Part shown: positions 1-5,832 of the stretch, piece after piece
Position numbering within the stretch: position 1 is the first letter of the stretch
Layout: each line of letters begins with the position of its first letter
Assembly: GCA_900554925.1 (NCBI GenBank)
Contig: USJG01000144.1
Coordinates: forward strand, 1-5,938
Reading direction: 5' to 3'
DNA: 5,938 nucleotides
From: an uncultured Lachnospiraceae bacterium
GTDB lineage: Bacteria > Bacillota > Clostridia > Lachnospirales > Lachnospiraceae
Position numbers and translations under genes: made by a program
The notes under the pieces: generated by a model
Database searches by the model: none
Told to the model about the DNA's origin: nothing
Seen by the model: only the letters and a program-made list of their open reading frames with translations

Positions 1-368
1 CGCTGCTTCTTTACCCCTCTTTTAAGTCCAAAAACTTTTCCCTTATTATCTGCAATAGACATATTTTCCAAAATCGTCATACTGGGGCAGGTACCCTTGG
101 CCGGATCCTGATATACACGCCCGATTTTACGCTGACGCAGATAATCCTTTTTTCTGGTAATATCCTCGCCGTTTACAAGAATCTGTCCTGCATCCGCGTC
201 AATGCTGCCGCAGATGAGATTCAGCATGGAGGTTTTTCCCGAACCGTTGCTTCCCACAACGGATACAAACTGTCCATCCTCAATGGTTAAATTAAAATCA
301 TTAAAAAGGCAAAGTTCATTTACCGAGCCCGGATTATAGTTTTTACAGATATTTTTCAGCTCAAGCAT
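1..368 (-). CDS. ABC transporter ATP-binding protein, N-terminal part (TrpZ-like)
   Basis: This is the nucleotide-binding subunit that would power the importer encoded just upstream. Only the first 122 residues are inside the window; the gene continues past the left edge, so it is partial, not broken. I translated it by hand as MLELKNICKNYNPGSVNE and onward. Walker A is GSNGSGKTS at residues 39-47, preceded by DGQFVSVV, and the Q-loop is RVYQDP with Gln87. The signature, Walker B and H-loop regions lie outside the window. The start ATG overlaps the permease stop in ATGCTTGA, an 8-base overlap, and has an AGGTGA ribosome binding site 6 bases upstream inside the permease gene, so translation is probably coupled. 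The family is the LivF/TrpZ-like ATPases that pair with BPD_transp_2 permeases. Assignment to tryptophan rests on the operon, not on this fragment. Confidence 0.93.
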   Translation of the reverse strand, partial: MLELKNICKNYNPGSVNELCLFNDFNLTIEDGQFVSVVGSNGSGKTSMLNLICGSIDADAGQILVNGEDITRKKDYLRQRKIGRVYQDPAKGTCPSMTILENMSIADNKGKVFGLKRGVKKQ

Positions 369-1245
369 TTTTCTTCACCTTCTTCTTTCTGTCTGTTCCA
401 ATAATAAGGATCACAAGGAACAAAACTGCTGTTACAAGCTTCAAATCGCTGGAGGCCGGTATCACGCGAATGGCAATGGCAACACAGGCTTTATATATCA
501 AGGAACCTATAATGACACTGGTGGTTACTCTTAAGAATGTTATTTTCTTAAAGATACTGGTACCGATAATAACACTGGCAAGACCAATGACCACAGTGCC
601 GGTGCCGCTGGAAATATCAAAAAACCTCTGCTGATTGGCAAAAATACAACCGCTTAAGCTGACAAGACCGTTTGCAATAGAAAGGCCGATAATTTTTATG
701 GTTCCTTTATCCACTCCCAGAGATGTGACGATAGTTTCATTGTCACCTACTGCTCTTAGCATAAACCCTGACTGGCTGTTCATATACCAGTCCAGGATAT
801 ATTTTGTCAGAATCATTATAACAAAAATTATAATTACTGTCTTGTAGCTTTCCAGAAATTTGGGAAACAGCCCATTAATATATTTATTGTTAAAAATATT
901 ATCCTGGTTATAAATGGGTAAATTTGCCCTGCCAGCTATCCGAAGGTTAACCGTGTAAAGAGCGGTCATCATAATAATACCGGAAAGCAGGTCGCGCACC
1001 TTTAATTTAACATGGATCAGTCCCGTGATCATACCAACCACTGCCCCCGCCAAAAAAGAGGCGGGGATCGTCAGATAAGGATTTACTCCCCTGGAAATCA
1101 TAATACAGGTTACTGCTGCTCCCATTGGGAAGCTGCCGTCCACTGTCAAATCCGGAAAATCCAGAATTTTATAAGTAATGTATACGCCAAGCGCCATGAC
1201 AGCATATATCATTCCCTGCTCCAATACGCTTAAAATTAAAGCCAC
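361..1245 (-). CDS. ABC transporter permease, BPD_transp_2 / LivH-like (TrpY-like)
   Basis: A membrane permease of 294 residues, predicted to form the channel of an amino-acid importer. It is strongly hydrophobic, with about eight or nine possible membrane segments (roughly 6-27, 40-57, 60-80, 85-104, 135-155, 185-205, 216-232, 241-262 and 268-284) and a basic tail RKKKVKKNA. The N-terminal block DLTVDGSF (32-39) and the cytoplasmic stretch GDNETIVTSLGV (167-178) resemble the branched-chain-type permease family, and the latter is the likely contact with the ATPase. The initiation codon is GTG with only a weak AGGTAG site. ATG at codon 12 is an alternative, but it would remove LSVLEQG from the first membrane helix, so I keep GTG. 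The gene lies 74 bases after the binding-protein gene and overlaps the ATPase gene by 8 bases. Permease function is well supported; tryptophan as substrate is inferred from the T-box and the binding protein. Confidence 0.93.
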   Translation of the reverse strand: MALILSVLEQGMIYAVMALGVYITYKILDFPDLTVDGSFPMGAAVTCIMISRGVNPYLTIPASFLAGAVVGMITGLIHVKLKVRDLLSGIIMMTALYTVNLRIAGRANLPIYNQDNIFNNKYINGLFPKFLESYKTVIIIFVIMILTKYILDWYMNSQSGFMLRAVGDNETIVTSLGVDKGTIKIIGLSIANGLVSLSGCIFANQQRFFDISSGTGTVVIGLASVIIGTSIFKKITFLRVTTSVIIGSLIYKACVAIAIRVIPASSDLKLVTAVLFLVILIIGTDRKKKVKKNA

Positions 1246-1319
1246 TTTCTTCTACCTGCCTTCCTGATAATTACTCGTTCATCCTGAAACTATTTCATGA
1301 GATTTCCTGACGCCTTTCA
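1246..1319 (-). other. Intercistronic spacer between binding protein and permease
   Basis: This 74-base gap is the only sizeable spacer in the importer operon. I see no promoter of good quality and no U-tract terminator. It contains the weak ribosome binding region of the GTG-initiated permease (GGAAGGCAGGTAG). A gap here is common where a binding protein is made in excess over its membrane partners, but no stabilising hairpin is obvious. Confidence 0.5.
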
Positions 1320-2348
1320 TTATTCCACAACGATCTCGTCAAATATTTCATATGCACCATTGATAAAATCTTCGTCAAATACCAGATCAATCTTTTCAGC
1401 CGCTGCTGTATTTACATACAGACTTGCTTCTGTAATTACTTCATAATTCATTTCAGATGCCTTTGCTTCGCCCTTTAACACCTTTGCCGCCATAGCGCCG
1501 GTCTGTTTTCCAAGTTCAAAATATTCAAGTCCCATGGACGCTACGCAGCCGCTTTTAACCTGTTCTACTTCCGATCCAAATACCGGTATGCCCTCTTTGT
1601 TTGCCGCATCTAAAACTGTCTGCAAAGCGGATACAACTGTATTATCTGTCAGGTTGGTGATGCAGTCAACTCTTGATGCCAGATCAGCGGCCGCCATGGG
1701 TACGTCTGCAATGGTATTAATACCGCTGTCTACAATTTCAAAGCCGTAGTCTGCGGCATATTTCCTGTATTCTGCTATGGTACTTTCGGAATTTGTCTCG
1801 CTGGTTGTATACAAAATACCGATCGTCTCAGCTTCCGGCATAACCTTACGAATCATTTCAAGCTGATTAGTAACTGGCAGCGCATCAGAAGTACCTGTGA
1901 TATTTCCTACGCTTGTGCCATCTTCCTTTGCCAGTCCTGCCGCCGCAGGATCGGAAACTGCTGTATAAATAACAGGAATTTCTGTCTCTAAGCATGAGTT
2001 ATATGCGCTCATGGCACTGGGAGTTGCAATCGCGCAGATCAAATCTACCTTCTGGGATACAAAGTTATCAGCAATGGTACTTGCTGTTCCCATATCAGCC
2101 TGCGCATTATCAAATACTATGGTAAGGTTTTCTCCCTCCACAATACCTGCCTGCGCCAGTCCCGCCAGAAAGCCTTCACGACAGTTGTCTAAGGATCCAT
2201 GCTCTGCGAACTGGGAAATACCAATAATGTAGTTTTCCTGTGCAGTCTCTGCTTCTGCCTCTCCAGATACTGTTTGAGAACTGCCGCATGCTGTCATTCC
2301 CATAGCCATTGTAATTGCCAATAATAACGATACTGCTTTTTTCTTCAT
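1320..2348 (-). CDS. trpX: Lipoprotein substrate-binding protein of ABC importer, TrpX-like (PF04392 type)
   Basis: This is the extracellular ligand-capturing component of the importer, 342 residues. It has a lipoprotein signal peptide: MKKK, a hydrophobic core, and lipobox MTAC with the lipidated cysteine at residue 21, followed by a Ser/Glu/Ala-rich linker to about residue 38. The mature part shows the two-lobed ABC_sub_bind pattern: GISQFAEH (43-50), LDNCREGF (53-60), FDNAQAD (79-85), CAIATPSA (105-112), AVSDPAAAGL (130-139), NITGTSD (149-155), TIGILY (175-180), TNLTDNTV (231-238), GIPVFGSE (253-260) and GLEYFELGKQTG (273-284). TrpX of streptococci, a tryptophan-binding protein, belongs to this family. 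The ATG has a strong AGGAGG site (2355-2360) with a 6-base spacer. It is the first gene after a T-box leader with a Trp specifier, which is the main reason for the symbol. Family members can bind other ligands, so the substrate is an inference, though a good one. Confidence 0.93.
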   Translation of the reverse strand: MKKKAVSLLLAITMAMGMTACGSSQTVSGEAEAETAQENYIIGISQFAEHGSLDNCREGFLAGLAQAGIVEGENLTIVFDNAQADMGTASTIADNFVSQKVDLICAIATPSAMSAYNSCLETEIPVIYTAVSDPAAAGLAKEDGTSVGNITGTSDALPVTNQLEMIRKVMPEAETIGILYTTSETNSESTIAEYRKYAADYGFEIVDSGINTIADVPMAAADLASRVDCITNLTDNTVVSALQTVLDAANKEGIPVFGSEVEQVKSGCVASMGLEYFELGKQTGAMAAKVLKGEAKASEMNYEVITEASLYVNTAAAEKIDLVFDEDFINGAYEIFDEIVVE

Positions 2349-2354
2349 AATTCT

Positions 2355-2360
2355 CCTCCT
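2355..2360 (-). promoter_or_regulatory. Ribosome binding site of the TrpX-like gene
   Basis: AGGAGG, 6 bases before the ATG at 2348. It is a near-perfect anti-SD match. It could in principle pair with the CCTCC loop of the upstream hairpin (2387-2445), see findings. Confidence 0.85.
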
Positions 2361-2386
2361 TTTTGCTGCTTTCAGTAAGTTGCGGC

Positions 2387-2445
2387 ACGGTCTTTTTTGT
2401 ATAACAGGAAAATTCGGAGGAATTTCCGGTTATACAAAAAACCGT
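2387..2445 (-). repeat. Long imperfect inverted repeat (hairpin) between T-box terminator and trpX
   Basis: Read on the minus strand, the arms are ACGG + TTTTTTGTATAAC and GTTATACAAAAAA + GA + CCGT, which give 13 uninterrupted pairs plus 4 more after a 2-base bulge. Beyond a C/T mismatch they continue as GGAAATT against AATTTTCC with one bulged base, leaving a small loop around CCTCCG. The left arm includes the U-tract and last bases of the T-box terminator, so this fold is possible only in read-through RNA. The loop CCUCC is complementary to the downstream GGAGG. It could be an RNA-stability or translation element, or an inserted palindromic repeat. Confidence 0.75.
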
Positions 2446-2468
2446 CTCAAGCATATGCTTGAGACGGT
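2436..2468 (-). terminator. T-box intrinsic terminator
   Basis: A perfect 28-base palindrome (2441-2468) with arms ACCGTCTCAAGCAT and ATGCTTGAGACGGT, followed on the minus strand by a run of six T (the last T of the arm plus five more). This is a strong Rho-independent terminator. Its 5' arm supplies CGTCTCAA to the competing antiterminator, so the two folds exclude each other. On the plus strand no T-run follows, so it is one-directional. Confidence 0.95.
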
Positions 2469-2498
2469 AATAAATCATATTATCGCGGTGCCACTCAA
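2459..2498 (-). promoter_or_regulatory. T-box antiterminator
   Basis: TTGAG (2494-2498), the 7-base bulge TGGCACC (2487-2493) and GCG (2484-2486) pair with CGT and CTCAA (2459-2466). The inner part can extend through TAATA/TATTA. It uses the 5' half of the terminator palindrome, which is the expected switch geometry. Confidence 0.9.
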
Positions 2499-2718
2499 AT
2501 TGACTGAAAGTCCACTTTTCATGTACAATCATACATGCCGGTTTGATAACGGATCCGGTTTCCCGCCAACTCCTACTTATATTTCAGGTTGTCCTCGAAA
2601 GTCCATTCACCATCCATCCCTCTGCCGCAATTCCACCGTCTGCAGCTCTCTTTAAGAGTTCATCAAAACAGTTACTACTCTTTCTCATCGGTTTTGCTAT
2701 TGTTTTTAATCTGATATT

Positions 2719-2747
2719 ACTATACTCACTTTCCAGCGTTCTGTCAA
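2719..2747 (-). promoter_or_regulatory. Sigma-A promoter of the T-box/importer operon
   Basis: -35 TTGACA (2742-2747, consensus), a 17-base spacer, and -10 TATAGT (2719-2724, five of six). The predicted start is near 2712, just ahead of the T-box stem I. The -35 box begins 21 bases after the tmRNA 3' end. Confidence 0.9.
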
Positions 2748-2768
2748 CTGTTTTTCAAGTATTTAAAG

Positions 2769-3115
2769 TGGAATAGGCGGGAGTCGAACCCGCGTCCAAA
2801 GACCCATTCCCTGTCCTTCTACTATCATAGTCGATTATTTCGGGAAATCCCTCATTCCCTCCTAAACCAGGAAACCGACACCCCGGTTTATTTGGTAGCT
2901 TCATAATACGCCCACAAGTGCAAAGCTTAGCCTGTGTCGTTTCCTACATAGTCGATGCCCGGCTCCTGATGTGTAGGTGCATCAGGTCGGACAGCTGCCA
3001 TTAGGCAGCGTATGCTAAATTATCTTCAGCGTTTATATTTATTTTTGCGATTTGACGCATCGCCTGCGGATAGCTTCTCCAGCTGCAAGGCCCCTGTCGA
3101 AACCTTTACTATCCC
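2769..3115 (-). ncRNA. ssrA: tmRNA (transfer-messenger RNA)
   Basis: tmRNA rescues ribosomes stalled on defective mRNA. It enters as alanyl-tRNA with SmpB, and translation then switches to its internal tag frame. The 5' end is GGGATAGTAAAGGTTTCGACAGGGG-like: GGGATAG followed by the hallmark GGTTTCGACAGGGG. The 3' end is GGGTTCGACTCCCGCC then TATTCCA. GGGATAG pairs with CTATTCC and includes a G3-U70 wobble, the alanine identity element. The predicted length, 347 nt without CCA, is normal. After the discriminator A the DNA reads CTT, so the CCA end is not encoded and must be added by tRNA nucleotidyltransferase. The tag stop codon sits in a GCTGCC/GGCAGC hairpin, as expected. It follows smpB closely, has its own promoter, and is probably trimmed by RNase P and 3' exonucleases. 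I see no intrinsic terminator right after it. Confidence 0.96.
3001..3048 (-). CDS. tmRNA proteolysis tag reading frame
   Basis: From the probable resume codon GCA (preceded by GTCAAATC) the frame encodes AKININAEDNLAYAA and stops at TAA. With the non-templated alanine the tag would be 16 residues. The ending LAYAA is of the LAxAA type recognised by ClpXP-like proteases. The exact resume codon is inferred by comparison with known tmRNAs; the end of the tag is certain. Confidence 0.87.
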   Translation of the reverse strand, partial: AKININAEDNLAYAA

Positions 3116-3170
3116 TTATATGAAAGTCCAGAAGCATGTCAAAAATAATCTGAACTCCTTTTGTAGCTTT

Positions 3171-3199
3171 ATTATAATAATTTTATATGAAAAAAGCAA
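3171..3199 (-). promoter_or_regulatory. Probable promoter of ssrA
   Basis: -35 TTGCTT (3194-3199), a 17-base spacer, and consensus -10 TATAAT (3171-3176), in the gap after smpB. It would start near 3164, leaving a precursor leader of about 50 nt for RNase P to remove. A second TTGACA...TATAAG pair lies nearer the gene but overlaps the mature 5' end and is unlikely to make functional tmRNA. Confidence 0.75.
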
Positions 3200-3207
3200 T
3201 CTGTTTT

Positions 3208-3675
3208 TCAGGCCCTTAGCCGCACCTTCAATTCCTTTTCTGCTTCTCTGCGCTGGTCTTTCCGGGCAATATCCTGCCTCTTGTCGTACAGCTTTTTACC
3301 TTTGGCCAGTCCAATTTCAATTTTGGCTCTGCCCTCCTTAAAATATACCTGTAAGGGAACTATGGTATAGCCTTTTTCGGCACTGTTTCCAATCAGCTTG
3401 CGGATCTGCTGCTTATGAAGCAAAAGCTTTCTTACGCGAAGGGGGTCTTTATTAAAGATGTTGCCCTTTTCGTATGGGCTGATATGCATACCGTAAATAA
3501 AAACTTCGCTGTTTTCAATACGGATAAAGGCCTCCTTAATGCTGCATTTTCCCATACGCAGGGATTTAACCTCCGTTCCATGTAAGACCAGACCAGCTTC
3601 ATATTTTTCTTCTATAAAGTAATCATGATATGCTTTTTTGTTGTTGGCTACCAGCTTCATCTCTTCCTTCGCCAT
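3208..3675 (-). CDS. smpB: SsrA-binding protein SmpB
   Basis: SmpB binds the tRNA-like domain of tmRNA and places its C-terminal tail in the empty mRNA channel of a stalled ribosome. At 155 residues it has the usual family length. The typical blocks are present in order: NNKKAYHDYFIEEKYEAGLV (11-30), LHGTEVKSLR (31-40), AFIRIENSEVFIYGMHISPY (49-68), NKDPLRVRKLLLHK (75-88), GYTIVPLQVYFKEGRAKIEI (102-121) and KGKKLYDKR (125-133), followed by a basic Lys/Arg/Glu tail. I chose ATG at 3675 because homologues begin here. The upstream ATG at 3711 would add 12 residues that only read the end of rnr in another frame. The start is one base after the rnr stop, with an AGAGGA site inside rnr, so translation is probably coupled to rnr. 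Its RNA partner ssrA lies directly downstream. Confidence 0.97.
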   Translation of the reverse strand: MAKEEMKLVANNKKAYHDYFIEEKYEAGLVLHGTEVKSLRMGKCSIKEAFIRIENSEVFIYGMHISPYEKGNIFNKDPLRVRKLLLHKQQIRKLIGNSAEKGYTIVPLQVYFKEGRAKIEIGLAKGKKLYDKRQDIARKDQRREAEKELKVRLRA

Positions 3676-3676
3676 C

Positions 3677-5830
3677 TTAATCCTCTCCCTCCGGCGCAAG
3701 CACAAAATCAATACTTTTTTGCAGATAATCTACGCCATCTACTAAAACTTTTATCTTTTGTCCCAATTTATAGCATCTTCCCGTGTCTCTGCCAAGCATT
3801 TCATAAGTTTCTTCATTACAATAATAGTAATCTCCTTCCAGCCTGGACACATGAATCATTCCTTCTACAGTATCAGGCAGTTCCACATAAATCCCCCATG
3901 TGGTGATACCGGAAATAACGCCTTCAAATATCTGTCCGATTTTCTTTTCCATGTACTGGACTTTCTTCAGTTTTTCCGTTTCTCTCTCCGCCTCATCTGC
4001 CCGGCGCTCCATCTCTGAGGAATGTCTGGCCACCTGAGGCAGTATCCCTTCATAATGTTCCCTTCTGCTTTCACTGAGTTTTCCTTGCAGCTGTTCTTTG
4101 ATAATTCGGTGTATCTGCAGATCAGGGTACCTTCTGATCGGGGAAGTAAAATGGCAGTAATACTGACAGGCCAGTCCAAAATGCCCTGTGCACTCTGTGG
4201 TATACTGAGCCTTTTTCATGCTGCGCAGGGTCAGTCTGCTGATCAGAGCTTCTTCACTGCTTCCTTCTATCTTTCCCAGAAGCTTTTGTATTTCCTTGGG
4301 GTGAATTTCCTTATCTCCACTTTTTATCTTAATATGATACCCGAAATTATTGATAAAGGTTCCCAGCTTTAATATTTTCTCCGGGTCAGGATAATCATGG
4401 GTACGGTACACAAAAGGTGCTTCCATCCAGTAAAAATGCTGTGCCACCGTTTCATTGGCAAGCAGCATAAAATCCTCTATTATTTTTGTTGCGGCATTTC
4501 TTTCATAAGGCTTAATGGAAAGCGGCACTCCATCTTTATCAAGAATTATTTTGCTTTCCGGGAAATCAAAATCTATGGAGCCGCGCTTTTTTCTTTTTTC
4601 CCTTACTATATCGGATAACTTTTTCATCAGCAGAAACATGGGTACCAGTGTCCTAAACCGCTCTGTCATCTCCCTGTCTTTTTCCAGGATTTTATTTACC
4701 TCCGTGTAGGACATTCTCTGATCTACGTTGATTACTGTTTCCACAATTTCATGGTCTATTACATTGCCCTTTGCATCTAAGGTCATAAGGCAGCTTAAGG
4801 CCAGACGGTCTTCTTTCATATTCAGGGAACAAATACCGTTAGAGAGTGCATGGGGCAGCATGGGAATCACCCTGTCCACCAGGTAGATGCTGGTTCCCCG
4901 CTCACGTGCTTCGCGGTCCAGGGCAGAATTTTCCTGCACATAATTGGTCACATCTGCGATATGCACTCCCAGGAAGTACTTATCACCTTCCTGATACAGG
5001 CTGACCGCATCATCCAGATCCTTGGCATCTTCTCCGTCTATGGTAACCATTTGAAGATCTCTTAAATCCCTACGCCCCTCCCTGTCCTTAACGCTTACCT
5101 CTCTGGCTGCCCGCCGGGCCTGATTTAAGACTCTTTCCGGAAATTCCGTGGGAAGGTCAAAGCCTTTGATAATGGAAATAATATCCACTCCCGGATCATT
5201 CACATGTCCTAAAATTTCAACTACCTTTCCCTCCGGCTTATGCTTTGCATCCCCATAATCCGTAAGCTCCACTACTACTTTATGCCCGCTGACCGCTCCT
5301 TTAGAACGTTCCCTGGGCACAAAAATATCAGAAGAAATCTTTTCATTATCGGGAATAACAAAACCAAACTTTCCTGCATTATCATAGGTTCCCACAATTT
5401 TTGCAAGTTCATGGGACAAAATGGCCGTAACCTTAGCTTCCTGCCGCCTTCCATGCTGCGTCTTTAAAAGCTCCACCTGTACCTTATCCTTATGAAAAGC
5501 ACCGTTCACCTCATTTTCCGGTATAAAAAGATCCTGCTCTCTGCCTTCTATTTCCACAAATCCAAAGCCTCTGGCATTGCTGATAAAGGTTCCGGTAAAT
5601 CCTGCCGCAGTTCCGTCACCTTTCAGATATTTTCCACGCCTGGTCAATTGAAGTTTTCCTTCCGTGACAAGCTCCTTTAGAATTTCTTTCAGTTCCTGCC
5701 TCTCCTGGGGACTTACCTGCATAAAAAGGGCAAGCTCTTTTTCCTTCATGGGAACATAGCATTCATCTTCCACCAGCTGACATATTAAATTTTTCCGTTT
5801 ATCATGTAAATCCTGCTTCAATTCTTTCAC
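3677..5830 (-). CDS. rnr: Ribonuclease R (3'-5' exoribonuclease)
   Basis: RNase R degrades structured RNA processively from the 3' end and removes non-stop mRNA during trans-translation. At 717 residues it shows the full family layout: an N-terminal winged-helix-like region (about 1-70), two cold-shock domains (about 76-135 and 144-207), the RNB catalytic domain (about 255-585) and a C-terminal S1 domain (about 632-713, GQIFEGVISGITTWGIYVEL). The metal-binding active site TIDGEDAKDLDDAV (263-276) keeps Asp265, Asp271, Asp273 and Asp274. The late RNB motif HFTSPIRRYPDLQIHR (560-575) is intact. The tail is short compared with the long Lys-rich tail of the enterobacterial enzyme. The first codon is GTG with no good ribosome binding site. 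TTG at codon 4 (5821) has AGGTGA 5 bases upstream and may be the true start; an in-frame TGA at 5843-5845 excludes longer forms. It overlaps nothing and is followed by smpB after 1 base. Confidence 0.96.
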   Translation of the reverse strand: MKELKQDLHDKRKNLICQLVEDECYVPMKEKELALFMQVSPQERQELKEILKELVTEGKLQLTRRGKYLKGDGTAAGFTGTFISNARGFGFVEIEGREQDLFIPENEVNGAFHKDKVQVELLKTQHGRRQEAKVTAILSHELAKIVGTYDNAGKFGFVIPDNEKISSDIFVPRERSKGAVSGHKVVVELTDYGDAKHKPEGKVVEILGHVNDPGVDIISIIKGFDLPTEFPERVLNQARRAAREVSVKDREGRRDLRDLQMVTIDGEDAKDLDDAVSLYQEGDKYFLGVHIADVTNYVQENSALDREARERGTSIYLVDRVIPMLPHALSNGICSLNMKEDRLALSCLMTLDAKGNVIDHEIVETVINVDQRMSYTEVNKILEKDREMTERFRTLVPMFLLMKKLSDIVREKRKKRGSIDFDFPESKIILDKDGVPLSIKPYERNAATKIIEDFMLLANETVAQHFYWMEAPFVYRTHDYPDPEKILKLGTFINNFGYHIKIKSGDKEIHPKEIQKLLGKIEGSSEEALISRLTLRSMKKAQYTTECTGHFGLACQYYCHFTSPIRRYPDLQIHRIIKEQLQGKLSESRREHYEGILPQVARHSSEMERRADEAERETEKLKKVQYMEKKIGQIFEGVISGITTWGIYVELPDTVEGMIHVSRLEGDYYYCNEETYEMLGRDTGRCYKLGQKIKVLVDGVDYLQKSIDFVLAPEGED

Positions 5831-5832
5831 CT
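5827..5832 (-). promoter_or_regulatory. Candidate ribosome binding site that would set the rnr start at TTG 5821
   Basis: AGGTGA is a perfect segment of the anti-SD complement and lies 5 bases before the TTG at 5819-5821. It overlaps the GTG (5828-5830) used in the longer model. The ATPase gene in this window uses the same AGGTGA site. Confidence 0.5.

Larger units (their letters stand above)
2436..2712 (-). promoter_or_regulatory. T-box riboswitch leader, tryptophan (tRNA-Trp) specific
   Basis: A transcription-attenuation leader that senses charging of tRNA-Trp. Stem I starts with GAAAG (2680-2684) and the loop segment AGTAGTAA (2672-2679). It contains AGAGAG (2646-2651), a GCTGC/GCGGC helix with the GGTGGAA distal loop, and returns through GTGAA-TGG-A to CTTTC (2597-2601), which closes on GAAAG. 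The specifier is TGG (2603-2605), tryptophan. CCGTTATC (about 2544-2551) resembles the conserved stem II region, and CATGTA/TACATG (2520-2537) forms a hairpin in the stem III position. The T-box GAGTGGCACCGCG lies at 2484-2496. Its bulge TGGC pairs with GCCA, matching the G73 discriminator of bacterial tRNA-Trp. This argues against the one-base-shifted GGA glycine reading, because tRNA-Gly normally has U73. Uncharged tRNA-Trp should stabilise the antiterminator and turn on the importer. Confidence 0.95.

Noticed and set aside
635..2232. Plus-strand open frames opposite the permease and binding-protein genes.
   Set aside because: Antisense shadows of two clear protein families; no ribosome binding sites.
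2176..2532. A 118-codon minus-strand open frame starting inside the T-box leader.
   Set aside because: It runs through the T-box, terminator and hairpin and then into trpX in another frame. It has no ribosome binding site and no family pattern; the RNA structure and trpX explain the sequence.
2603..2605. Glycine (GGA) or asparagine (AAT) reading of the T-box specifier loop.
   Set aside because: The codon aligned with the usual TGAA-NNN-purine context is TGG. The TGGC bulge does not fit U73 of tRNA-Gly. Asn would fit G73, but the downstream gene is TrpX-like.
2380..2776. Plus-strand open frames across the T-box leader and promoter.
   Set aside because: They are antisense to a fully structured leader, with no ribosome binding site and no plausible protein composition.
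2769..2830. A possible separate tRNA gene suggested by GGGTTCGACTCCCGCC.
   Set aside because: This is the T-arm and acceptor strand of the tRNA-like domain of tmRNA; its 5' partner is at 3109-3115, not next to it.
3012..5680. Many plus-strand open frames of 60-116 codons opposite ssrA, smpB and rnr.
   Set aside because: They are shadows of the minus-strand genes, with low-complexity Phe/Ser/Leu-rich translations and no initiation signals.
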